A model generated the notes under the pieces. The model ran no database searches and was not told where the DNA came from. It was given only the letters and a program-made list of their open reading frames with translations. Positions 1 to 6,320 of a stretch of 9,971 bases of DNA are shown in pieces. Origin of the DNA: Candidatus Cloacimonas sp. SDB (GTDB lineage: Bacteria > Cloacimonadota > Cloacimonadia > Cloacimonadales > TCS61); the NCBI GenBank assembly GCA_001412425.1, contig LKUH01000439.1, positions 1 to 9,971 of the forward strand, written 5' to 3'. Positions within the stretch are counted from its first letter, which is position 1. The number at the start of each line of letters is the position of its first letter. Both the position numbers and the translations under genes were made by a program.

Positions 1-1
1 G

Positions 2-907
2 AGAGCTTTGAAAAAAGAAGAAAAAGTTCATGATTACGAAATTATGATTAAAGGCAGAGAAGAAGATAACCCTGTACCCTGTTCTGTAACAGCAAAACTT
101 ATGCTGGACGATGCCGGATTACCGCTTAAAATAATCGGTTCTTTAAGGGATATCACAGATAGAAAAAAAGCTGAAGATAAACAGAAAATGGTTATGAAAA
201 ATCTGCAGCAGGCTAATAAAGAATTGCGCGATTTCGCCTATGTAACTTCTCACGATCTGAAATCTCCACTCAGAGCTATTAATACTCTCGCTAATTGGCT
301 GTATCTTGATTATGCAGATAAGTTCGACGATAAAGCTAAAGAACAAATGAACTTGCTATTGGGAAGAGTTGAAAGAATGCATCATCTCATTGAAGCGATA
401 TTCCAGTTCTCCAGCCTGGGAAATTATCTGGGTAAAAAAGAAGATGTTGATCTGAATAATCTACTGGATAATATTCTAAAAAAATTATCTCCTCCGGAAA
501 ATTTCTTCATCCGCGTCGATCAGGAACTTCCAACTATAAATTATGAAAAAGAAAGAATTGAACAGGTTTTCGAACACCTGATCTCTAATGCTATCCAGTT
601 TATTAAAAAAGAGGATGGAAAAATAAATATCGGATGTATTGAAGAAGAAAATGAATGGCAGTTTTATGTAAAAGATAATGGACCCGGTATTGATAAGAAA
701 TATTTTGATCAGATCTTTGAGATGTTTAAAACACTGCAATCGCGGGATGAACTGGAAACCTCAGGTATTGGGTTAACCATCGTTAAGAAAATCATCGAAA
801 TGAATGAAGGCAGAGTATGGCTGGAATCAAAAGTTGGCGTTGGTTCAACTTTTTTCTTTACTGTACCCAAAATTAAAAAGCTGAAAAGCTCGAAAGAAAC
901 AAAGTGA
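2..907 (+). CDS. Sensor histidine kinase, 5'-truncated by window edge (PAS C-terminus, HisKA, HATPase_c)
   Basis: The reading frame is open to the left edge, so the true start lies upstream. Counting residues from the in-frame TTG at position 8, residues 1-58 look like the end of a PAS domain, closing with the usual GSLRDITDRKKAE. A HisKA dimerisation segment follows with phospho-acceptor His82 in SHDLKSPLR. Then comes an HATPase_c domain with N-box Asn194 (LISNA), G1 box DNGPGI (Asp223) and a C-terminal SGIGLTIVKK box. The family autophosphorylates on His and passes the phosphate to a receiver Asp. The SHDLKSPLR form resembles the phytochrome-like SHDLQEPLR kinases. No membrane segment is visible in the part present. 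The next gene starts 3 bases after the stop, so the two are very likely cotranscribed and translationally coupled. The signal sensed is unknown because the sensory N-terminus is missing. Confidence 0.9.
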   Translation, partial: RALKKEEKVHDYEIMIKGREEDNPVPCSVTAKLMLDDAGLPLKIIGSLRDITDRKKAEDKQKMVMKNLQQANKELRDFAYVTSHDLKSPLRAINTLANWLYLDYADKFDDKAKEQMNLLLGRVERMHHLIEAIFQFSSLGNYLGKKEDVDLNNLLDNILKKLSPPENFFIRVDQELPTINYEKERIEQVFEHLISNAIQFIKKEDGKINIGCIEEENEWQFYVKDNGPGIDKKYFDQIFEMFKTLQSRDELETSGIGLTIVKKIIEMNEGRVWLESKVGVGSTFFFTVPKIKKLKSSKETK

Positions 908-910
908 TTG

Positions 911-2761
911 ATGAATACTGATAATATACATTTACTCCTGATTGAAGATGATATTGTTGACCAGCTGGCTTTTAAGAGAATGGTCAAATCCAAAAATCTG
1001 CCCTACAGTTATAAAATCGCTAACTCGGTTCTAACTGCCAAAGAAATCCTCTCTCAAGAAAATTTTGATGTTGTAATCACTGATTATGATCTTGGAGATG
1101 GAACAGCTTTTGATATTTTTGAACTGATTGTAGATACTCCCTTTATATTCACAACTGGAGCCGGGGATGAAAAGATTGCTGTTGAAGCAATGAAATCAGG
1201 AGCTTTTTATTACCATATTAAAGATGCAGACAGAAATTACTTAGAACTATTACCCGTTTCAATCAACAAAGCTCTGAAAGAAAAATATCTGGAAAAACTT
1301 CAGAAACAGGCTGAAATCGATCTCAAAGAAAGTGAATCAAAATTCCGGACTATCAGTTCTGCCGCAAATGACGCCATAATAGTGATGGATTATGAAGGCA
1401 CTGTACAATTCTGGAATAGAGCTGCAGAAAAAATATTCGGTTATTCCAGAAAAGAAATTACTGGAAAAAATCTTGATGACCTGATTGTTCCCGAAGATGC
1501 AAATTTCTATTTTCTAAAAGGTTTGAAATACCATTGGGAAAAGGGAATAAATTCAGCTCTGGGTGAAAGGGTTGAAATGACAGCCCGGAAAAAATCAGGT
1601 GAATTTATCTTTGTTGAACTTTCAATCTCTGCTGTTAAATTAAAAGATCAGCTGAACTCCATTCTCGTCATAAGAGATATTACTGTTCAAAAAGAATCAA
1701 AAGAACAGCTGAGACAAAGTAAGGAACGCCTTGATATTATTCTTCATAACATCGGAAATGGAGTAGTGGCTGTGGATTGTGATCTGAAAATTCTCTTTGC
1801 CAATAACAAAACCTTTACCCTTTTAGGTTTTCTAAATAAGCCTGAAGAGATAAATGATCTCCATTCGTTGCTGGTAAATTGCAAAAATAAGGGAATAACA
1901 TTGGTCAACTCACTGGAAAAAGAATCTTTCCGTAATTTAGAACTTACCGTAGTTAAACCCCTTCAAAGAGTGATGTATGTTACGGCTACACCCTATAAAG
2001 ATATGAATGATAAAACTGCTGGTAAGATCTTTATTTTAGCTGACGTAACCAGAGAAAAAGAGATCGAACGGATGAAAACCGATTTTGTGTCCAGCGTAAC
2101 ACATGAATTAAGAACTCCAATAACCTCTATTAAGGGATTTACAAAAACCATGTTAATGAACAATAATCTGAGTGAGAACAATAAACTGGAGTTTCTGGAA
2201 ATTATTTTTAAAGAAAGTAATCGCTTGGAAAGTTTGATTGAGGATGTTCTTAGTATAGCGAAAATCGAATCAGGAAAAGTTTCTTATAAATTTAAGAAAA
2301 TTTCTCTGGCACCTGTCATTGAACATGTTTATAATATTTTCAAAATGCAGGCCGCAAAAAAGGATATTATTTTAACCTGTGAAATAGCGGAAGGACTGCC
2401 TCAGATCTCTGCAGATCAGGACGCTATCCATCAGGTAGCAGTAAACCTGATTGGCAATGCTTTAAAATTCACCACACAAGGTGGCGAAATCAAGGTGAAA
2501 CTCTATTCCGAAAATAACCAACTTGTCTTCAGAATTTCCGATAATGGATTGGGGATCCCGTTAGCAGACCAGAAGAATATTTTTAAAAAATTCTACAGAG
2601 TAAGAAGACCTGGCACTGAAATACCCGGTACCGGACTCGGTTTATCCATTGTCCAAGAAATCGTATCAAAACATAGGGGCAAAATAGAAATGGAAAGTAA
2701 AGAAAATGCCGGTACAACTTTCTCTGTTTTTTTTCCCATAACTGAAAACCAGATTTCCTAA
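911..2761 (+). CDS. Hybrid sensor histidine kinase, REC-PAS-PAS-HisKA-HATPase_c
   Basis: I chose the ATG at 911 (616 aa) over the in-frame TTG at 908. Neither has a clear Shine-Dalgarno, so coupling to the upstream kinase is likely. Residues 5-120 are a receiver with acidic pocket Glu12/Asp13/Asp14, phospho-acceptor Asp58, Thr81/Thr82 and Lys104; Lys104 is followed by Asp rather than the usual Pro. A PAS domain at about 145-265 carries FWNRAAEKIFGYS and ends in VIRDIT. A more divergent PAS lies at about 273-384. HisKA follows with His398 in THELRTPITS, then HATPase_c at about 500-612 with NLIGNA, DNGLGI and GTGLGLSIV. There is no transmembrane segment, so it should be cytoplasmic. The N-terminal receiver suggests it takes phosphate or regulation from another kinase, plausibly the one upstream. 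The ligand or cofactor of the PAS domains cannot be read from sequence. Confidence 0.93.
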   Translation: MNTDNIHLLLIEDDIVDQLAFKRMVKSKNLPYSYKIANSVLTAKEILSQENFDVVITDYDLGDGTAFDIFELIVDTPFIFTTGAGDEKIAVEAMKSGAFYYHIKDADRNYLELLPVSINKALKEKYLEKLQKQAEIDLKESESKFRTISSAANDAIIVMDYEGTVQFWNRAAEKIFGYSRKEITGKNLDDLIVPEDANFYFLKGLKYHWEKGINSALGERVEMTARKKSGEFIFVELSISAVKLKDQLNSILVIRDITVQKESKEQLRQSKERLDIILHNIGNGVVAVDCDLKILFANNKTFTLLGFLNKPEEINDLHSLLVNCKNKGITLVNSLEKESFRNLELTVVKPLQRVMYVTATPYKDMNDKTAGKIFILADVTREKEIERMKTDFVSSVTHELRTPITSIKGFTKTMLMNNNLSENNKLEFLEIIFKESNRLESLIEDVLSIAKIESGKVSYKFKKISLAPVIEHVYNIFKMQAAKKDIILTCEIAEGLPQISADQDAIHQVAVNLIGNALKFTTQGGEIKVKLYSENNQLVFRISDNGLGIPLADQKNIFKKFYRVRRPGTEIPGTGLGLSIVQEIVSKHRGKIEMESKENAGTTFSVFFPITENQIS

Positions 2762-2766
2762 AGGAG
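2761..2766 (+). promoter_or_regulatory. Ribosome binding site of the stand-alone receiver gene
   Basis: AAGGAG lies 5 bases before the ATG at 2772 and shares its first base with the last base of the preceding stop codon (2759-2761). It is the only strong Shine-Dalgarno in the left-hand signalling unit, suggesting that the receiver is made in larger amounts than the kinases. Confidence 0.75.
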
Positions 2767-2771
2767 AATTT

Positions 2772-3164
2772 ATGAAAATTTTAGTAGTAGATGATGATCA
2801 AAATATTCGAAGATTATTAAACTTTAATTTATCTGCTGCTGGTCACAAAGTGATTGTTGCAACCAATGGTAAAGAAGGAGTTGAAAAAGCCATCAAGGAT
2901 AAACCTGATCTGATACTTCTGGATATTATGATGCCTGTTATGAATGGCTATGAAGCATGTAAAACTCTAAAAGAACAAGATATTACAAAAGATATTCCTG
3001 TTTTTATGCTCTCTGCTAAAAGCCAGATGATGGATCTTGATGACGCTTTTAATGTTGGAGCAGATGATTATATCACTAAACCTTTCGATATCGAAAAACT
3101 TGATTATTCCATTAATTATAAATTGAAAACCTATAACGAAAGAAAGAAATCGCAAAATAAGTAA
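2772..3164 (+). CDS. Single-domain response regulator (receiver only)
   Basis: This 130-aa protein is a complete CheY-like receiver and nothing more. It has acidic pocket Asp7/Asp8/Asp9, phospho-acceptor Asp51 in LLDIMMP, Ser81 at the switch Ser/Thr position (FMLSAKS) and Lys103 in the canonical TKPF. After the receiver only about 20 basic and polar residues remain (NERKKSQNK), with no DNA-binding or enzymatic output domain. Such proteins act as phosphate shuttles or protein-protein switches. It sits 10 bases after the hybrid kinase and has a strong ribosome binding site, so the likely donors are the two upstream kinases. The overall sequence is close to the PhoB/CheY receiver type. The downstream partner is not identifiable here. 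Confidence 0.93.
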   Translation: MKILVVDDDQNIRRLLNFNLSAAGHKVIVATNGKEGVEKAIKDKPDLILLDIMMPVMNGYEACKTLKEQDITKDIPVFMLSAKSQMMDLDDAFNVGADDYITKPFDIEKLDYSINYKLKTYNERKKSQNK

Positions 3165-3176
3165 ACAGCATAATTA

Positions 3177-4424
3177 ATGCCACTTAAAATACAAGCTATT
3201 ACAAACGATAGTATAGCTTCGAATATGATGCTGAAATCTGGTGACACTATCATATCGATAAACGGGCACCCGATAAATGATTTTATTGACTTGCAGTTCT
3301 ACGGAGCAGAAGAAGAACTGGAAATTCTGGTCTCTCAAACTACCGGATTGAAAAAAATCAATGTTAAGCAAGATTGGACTCACACCCTGGGTATTCAGCC
3401 TGTAGTACATAAATGTACAGAATGCATCAATAACTGTATTTTTTGCTTTGTTGATCAGATCGAACCCGGTTTCAGAAAAACACTATATATCAAAGATGAT
3501 GATTACCGCTTATCTTTCACTTACGGAAATTTCATTACTTTAACTAACATAACTTCCCGGCAAATGAAAAGGATATACCAGCAAAAATTAAGCCCTTTAT
3601 ATGTTTCCGTCCATACTACTAATCCACAACTGCATAAACGCATAATGCGATATCCCATTGAATTCAATATCTATGAAAAACTGCAGGAATTAGTTAAACA
3701 CAACATTAAGCTGCACACTCAAATAGTGGTTATACCAGAATGGAATGATAAAACTGAATTAAAAAGAACGTTAAATGAGCTCAACAAATTAGGGAATGGC
3801 ATTTGTTCTGTTGGCATTGTACCCGTAGGACTCACCAGATCTCGTGAATATCTTACTCCTTTGAGATCTGTTACCTCAGCTGAAGCTGAGGAGATCATTC
3901 AGATCGCTGCGAAATTCGAGAGGACATATTGTGCTGACGAACTATTTATTTTAGCTGAGCAAGACATCCCTGAAGCAGATTATTATGATGACTATCCTCA
4001 ATTGGAAAACGGTATCGGAATGCTGAGGTTACTATTGGAAAACTGGCAGATCAACAAAACAGATTTTTTAAATTATCTCAGCAAACTGCAGGAAAAACTG
4101 GTTTTTGTCACCGGTAGCTCAGCCTATCCGCTTATAAATAAGATTTCTGCTGAAATAAACAGATCGCTGGCAGCTAAAACAAGAACAGTTAAAGTAATTA
4201 ATAATGTATTTGGAAGTACTGTTACAGTTGCCGGTTTATTAACTGCAAAAGATATCAAAGAACAGGTAAAATTGGAACCTCATGAGATTTTGACAGTAAG
4301 CAGTAATTTGTTTAATGATGATCTCTTGACCTTAGATAATTTTTCCCGGTTAGAAATTAAAAAACATTATAACAATAAATTATTGCTTATTGATGAGGAG
4401 TTTGCTGATTGGGCTTTGATCTAA
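3177..4424 (+). CDS. DUF512 family protein (PDZ-like, radical-SAM-type cysteines, DUF512)
   Basis: The 415 residues match the architecture of the DUF512 family. An N-terminal PDZ-like part (about 1-75; SGDTIISINGHPINDFIDL) precedes a cysteine cluster Cys80, Cys83, Cys87, Cys90. The last three form the CX3CX2C pattern that in radical SAM enzymes binds a 4Fe-4S cluster. Family-typical stretches follow: FCFVDQIEPGFRKTLY, DDDYRLSFTYGNFITLTN and LSPLYVSVHTT. The C-terminal DUF512 region contains VTGSSAYPLINKI and FGSTVTVAGLLTAKDI. Length is near the family norm as I recall it (about 430-450). The family is found in cyanobacteria, Firmicutes and other anaerobes and has no established reaction that I know of. 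The gene begins 12 bases after the receiver stop with no good Shine-Dalgarno, so it depends on the signalling unit for expression. A functional link to that unit is only inferred from position. Confidence 0.88.
   Translation: MPLKIQAITNDSIASNMMLKSGDTIISINGHPINDFIDLQFYGAEEELEILVSQTTGLKKINVKQDWTHTLGIQPVVHKCTECINNCIFCFVDQIEPGFRKTLYIKDDDYRLSFTYGNFITLTNITSRQMKRIYQQKLSPLYVSVHTTNPQLHKRIMRYPIEFNIYEKLQELVKHNIKLHTQIVVIPEWNDKTELKRTLNELNKLGNGICSVGIVPVGLTRSREYLTPLRSVTSAEAEEIIQIAAKFERTYCADELFILAEQDIPEADYYDDYPQLENGIGMLRLLLENWQINKTDFLNYLSKLQEKLVFVTGSSAYPLINKISAEINRSLAAKTRTVKVINNVFGSTVTVAGLLTAKDIKEQVKLEPHEILTVSSNLFNDDLLTLDNFSRLEIKKHYNNKLLLIDEEFADWALI
3865..3896 (+). repeat. Intragenic inverted repeat (hairpin) in the DUF512 gene
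   Basis: A perfect 7-bp stem CCTCAGC/GCTGAGG encloses the loop TGAA (3874-3891). An outer 5-bp stem GATCT (3865-3869)/AGATC (3892-3896) extends it, separated by a 4-base bulge GTTA on the 5' side. It lies inside codons for a Ser-Ala-Glu-Ala-Glu-Glu run, which may explain the symmetry. No T-tract follows, so it is not a terminator. Confidence 0.5.
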
Positions 4425-4428
4425 TTAA

Positions 4429-4872
4429 TTATTTCCTGTACCATTGATTAGAATTATACCAGGACCTGTCTAAGCTGCAGTTTCGATATTCGAACACAAT
4501 ACTGAAACTATCCGATGGTTTAAAGGATAAAGAAAATTCTGGTAAAATCGTGCTTTCATTATCTCCATTGGCTTCAAAATCGAGTTTCCGGTCAAAGGAA
4601 GCTGTACCAAAATTAATGAAATTAAGATCAAGATTTAAATGCAGTTTTGAACTTATGCGATAGTTAAGATGATTTGTATAAACAGACTGGTAAAAACTCT
4701 GATTATTTGAGCTCATTCCTGCTGAAAAAGAGACTGTATGATTCATCGATATATTATTTAAGTCCAACAGGGACGGAGAATAAAGTGACTGATTCAGAAA
4801 TTTATCTGATATTTCTGCAGATACAGCTAAAAAAAGAACTGAAATCAGCATTGTTATAAATATTCTTTTCAT
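4429..4872 (-). CDS. Small secreted, probably outer-membrane beta-strand protein of unknown function
   Basis: I do not recognise a named family. The start at 4872 is chosen over the in-frame ATG at 4902 because a strong ribosome binding site precedes it and the upstream ATG overlaps the -10 box. The 147-aa product begins with a clear signal peptide (MKRIFITMLISVLFLAVSA, cleavage likely after Ala19). The mature part alternates polar and hydrophobic residues as in beta strands, at about 44-54, 62-72, 76-87, 109-118 and 122-130, with many Asn, Ser and Tyr. This suggests an outer-membrane or periplasmic beta protein. It ends in QWYRK, without the C-terminal aromatic residue typical of barrel proteins targeted by BAM. 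It may therefore be a small complete protein or a shortened relative of a larger barrel. It stands apart from the leftward operon, with its own promoter, and its stop is 4 bp from the convergent DUF512 stop. Confidence 0.75.
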   Translation of the reverse strand: MKRIFITMLISVLFLAVSAEISDKFLNQSLYSPSLLDLNNISMNHTVSFSAGMSSNNQSFYQSVYTNHLNYRISSKLHLNLDLNFINFGTASFDRKLDFEANGDNESTILPEFSLSFKPSDSFSIVFEYRNCSLDRSWYNSNQWYRK

Positions 4873-4876
4873 ATTT

Positions 4877-4883
4877 CCCCTCT
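4877..4883 (-). promoter_or_regulatory. Ribosome binding site fixing the start of the small exported protein
   Basis: On the minus strand AGAGGGG lies 4 bases before the ATG at 4872. The alternative ATG at 4902 has no comparable site and would put ten charged or polar residues before the signal peptide. Confidence 0.7.
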
Positions 4884-4900
4884 TGATAATTAACAATTTC

Positions 4901-4929
4901 ATAATAAATTAAAGCAATTTCTTTGTAAA
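4901..4929 (-). promoter_or_regulatory. Predicted sigma70-type promoter for the small exported protein
   Basis: On the minus strand a -35 box TTTACA (4924-4929) and a -10 box TATTAT (4901-4906) are separated by exactly 17 bases. Each differs from consensus at one position. Transcription would begin near 4894, giving a leader of about 20 bases with the ribosome binding site inside it. The -35 box lies within an inverted repeat TTCTTT-GT-AAAGAA (4919-4932), which could be an operator or chance in AT-rich DNA. Confidence 0.6.
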
Positions 4930-4952
4930 GAATAATATATTTCTGAAAATAA

Positions 4953-5588
4953 CTAAACTTCAGTCAACCTGTCCACATTTTTAAAAGCTAAGGTGGGCAA
5001 TTTTTTTAAAAAGCATTCAAGCTGATCATAAAGTTCTGCTAATTCTCCATTATTGATTATTGTAAGATCGGTTTTCTGTCTCCGTTGCTCCGGATCGCTC
5101 TGTGAATTAATTATTTTCCCCGCTTTAATCTGATCCATAGATCTGAATTTTATCAGCCTTTGAATCTGAAGATCAAAACTGGAGTGAATATTAATTGTAT
5201 AATCGAAACAGTTTTGCAGATCATTTTCTACCAATAATGGGATTTCAAAAAATAAGAATTTTTCTGTACTGTTATCAATAATTTTTTGAATCTCAATTTT
5301 TACTTCTGGATGAATAATCTTATTAAGAATTTGCAGTTTTTCCTTATCATAAAAAACCAGGTCACCTAATTTACTGCGGTCAATATCTCCATTTTCGTTT
5401 TGAACATTAGAAAAGTTCTGTAAAATTGCCTTTTTGATCCCCTCTTTTTCCTTTAATATCAAATGGACTATTTCATCAGAGTAAAATACCATAAAGCCTT
5501 TTTCTTGCAACCAATTGCAGGCTGTTGTTTTACCAGCAGTGATTCCACCTGTTACAGCCGTTAAAAATGGTCTATTGAGAAGTTTCAT
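4953..5588 (-). CDS. coaE: Dephospho-CoA kinase
   Basis: The enzyme phosphorylates the 3'-hydroxyl of dephospho-CoA with ATP, the last step of coenzyme A synthesis, in the cytosol. The 211-aa length is normal for the family. The P-loop is GGITAGKTT (residues 14-22, Lys20); the usual form is GGIGSGKS/T, so two positions differ. Asp38 in YSDEIVH matches the conserved Asp of the DAD-IAH motif. FEIPLLVEND matches the family's conserved PLL(F/V)E region. The lid segment LIKFRSMDQIKAGKIINSQ and the ending TDLTIINNG fit CoaE. It is the last gene of the leftward operon. Its start overlaps the end of cdaA by 17 bp and has only a weak ribosome binding site (GAAAG), so translation is probably coupled to cdaA. 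No convincing terminator follows its stop. Confidence 0.93.
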   Translation of the reverse strand: MKLLNRPFLTAVTGGITAGKTTACNWLQEKGFMVFYSDEIVHLILKEKEGIKKAILQNFSNVQNENGDIDRSKLGDLVFYDKEKLQILNKIIHPEVKIEIQKIIDNSTEKFLFFEIPLLVENDLQNCFDYTINIHSSFDLQIQRLIKFRSMDQIKAGKIINSQSDPEQRRQKTDLTIINNGELAELYDQLECFLKKLPTLAFKNVDRLTEV

Positions 5589-6318
5589 CTTTCAATCTTT
5601 GAGCCAGTTCGTCAATCGAAAGATTCGAAATTAACTCTCCATCTTTGGCAACGGAAATACGCCCTGTTTCTTCGGAAACAACAATTACAAAAGCATCCGT
5701 ATGCTCTGTAATTCCTACAGCAGCCAGATGACGAGTTCCCAGTTTTCTGGTATATTCAATATCTTCAGAAAGAGGCAGCACAACTTTTGCTGCGTATATC
5801 CTGTTCTGCCTTATAATTACAGCTCCGTCATGAAGTATGGTCTTTTGATTAAAGATTGTGAGAATAAGTTTTAAGGAAATCTGAGCATCAATAATTTCAC
5901 CGCTTTCGATCAGATCTGTTAATTTTCGATGTTTCTCAATAACAATCAAAGCGCCGATATTTCTGTATGACATTATGGAAATAGCATTTAACAAAGGTGT
6001 GTAGCTGTTTTTACTGGAACTTTTAAAAAATTTGAACATATCTCTGCTGCCTGTCATCTTCAAGAACAGACTTCTGATTTCTGGATGAAAAATAATGACA
6101 AACACAATTACCCAATAATCCTTTAAAACCCTCAGAAATGAAGTTATCATACTTAAATTAAGAACAGATGCCGTGAAATAAAGCATAAGCAATAAAAAAA
6201 TTCCGATCAGGATCTGAAATCCAACCGTTCTTTTAGTTAGTATTATTAACCTGTAAAGCAGGATTGATACTAATAAAATATCAATCAGATCTGTTATTCC
6301 GGGTATTAAAAAATCCAT
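5572..6318 (-). CDS. cdaA: Membrane diadenylate cyclase (c-di-AMP synthase), CdaA type
   Basis: The family condenses two ATP into cyclic di-AMP. The 248-aa protein has the CdaA layout: three hydrophobic segments at about 10-28, 33-55 and 62-78, then a DAC domain at about 100-235. Diagnostic DAC motifs are visible: GALIVIEKH, Asp164-Gly165-Ala166 in LHDGAVI, and SEETGRISVAKDGEL near the end. The second active-site motif reads GTRHLAAVG (194-202) where the family has GTRHRAA, so the second Arg of RHR is Leu198. The start is 2 bases after the folP stop, and its AGGA ribosome binding site covers the end of folP. A folP-cdaA pair is, as I recall, common in Bacteroidetes and relatives, whereas Firmicutes pair cdaA with ybbR/cdaR and glmM. 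No ybbR-like gene is present here. Whether the RHL variant is fully active cannot be read from sequence. Confidence 0.92.
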   Translation of the reverse strand: MDFLIPGITDLIDILLVSILLYRLIILTKRTVGFQILIGIFLLLMLYFTASVLNLSMITSFLRVLKDYWVIVFVIIFHPEIRSLFLKMTGSRDMFKFFKSSSKNSYTPLLNAISIMSYRNIGALIVIEKHRKLTDLIESGEIIDAQISLKLILTIFNQKTILHDGAVIIRQNRIYAAKVVLPLSEDIEYTRKLGTRHLAAVGITEHTDAFVIVVSEETGRISVAKDGELISNLSIDELAQRLKDETSQ

Positions 6319-6320
6319 GT

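Noticed and set aside
908..910. TTG start for the hybrid kinase
   Set aside because: An ATG follows immediately at 911; both would give nearly the same protein, and ATG is the more usual choice.
4429..4902. Longer form of the small exported protein starting at 4902
   Set aside because: The first ATG overlaps the predicted -10 box and lacks a ribosome binding site; the ATG at 4872 has AGAGGGG upstream and gives a normal signal peptide.
5594..5625. AATCTTT/AAAGATT inverted repeat near the coaE start
   Set aside because: Seven AT-rich base pairs with an 18-base loop inside cdaA coding sequence; too weak to call a regulatory hairpin.
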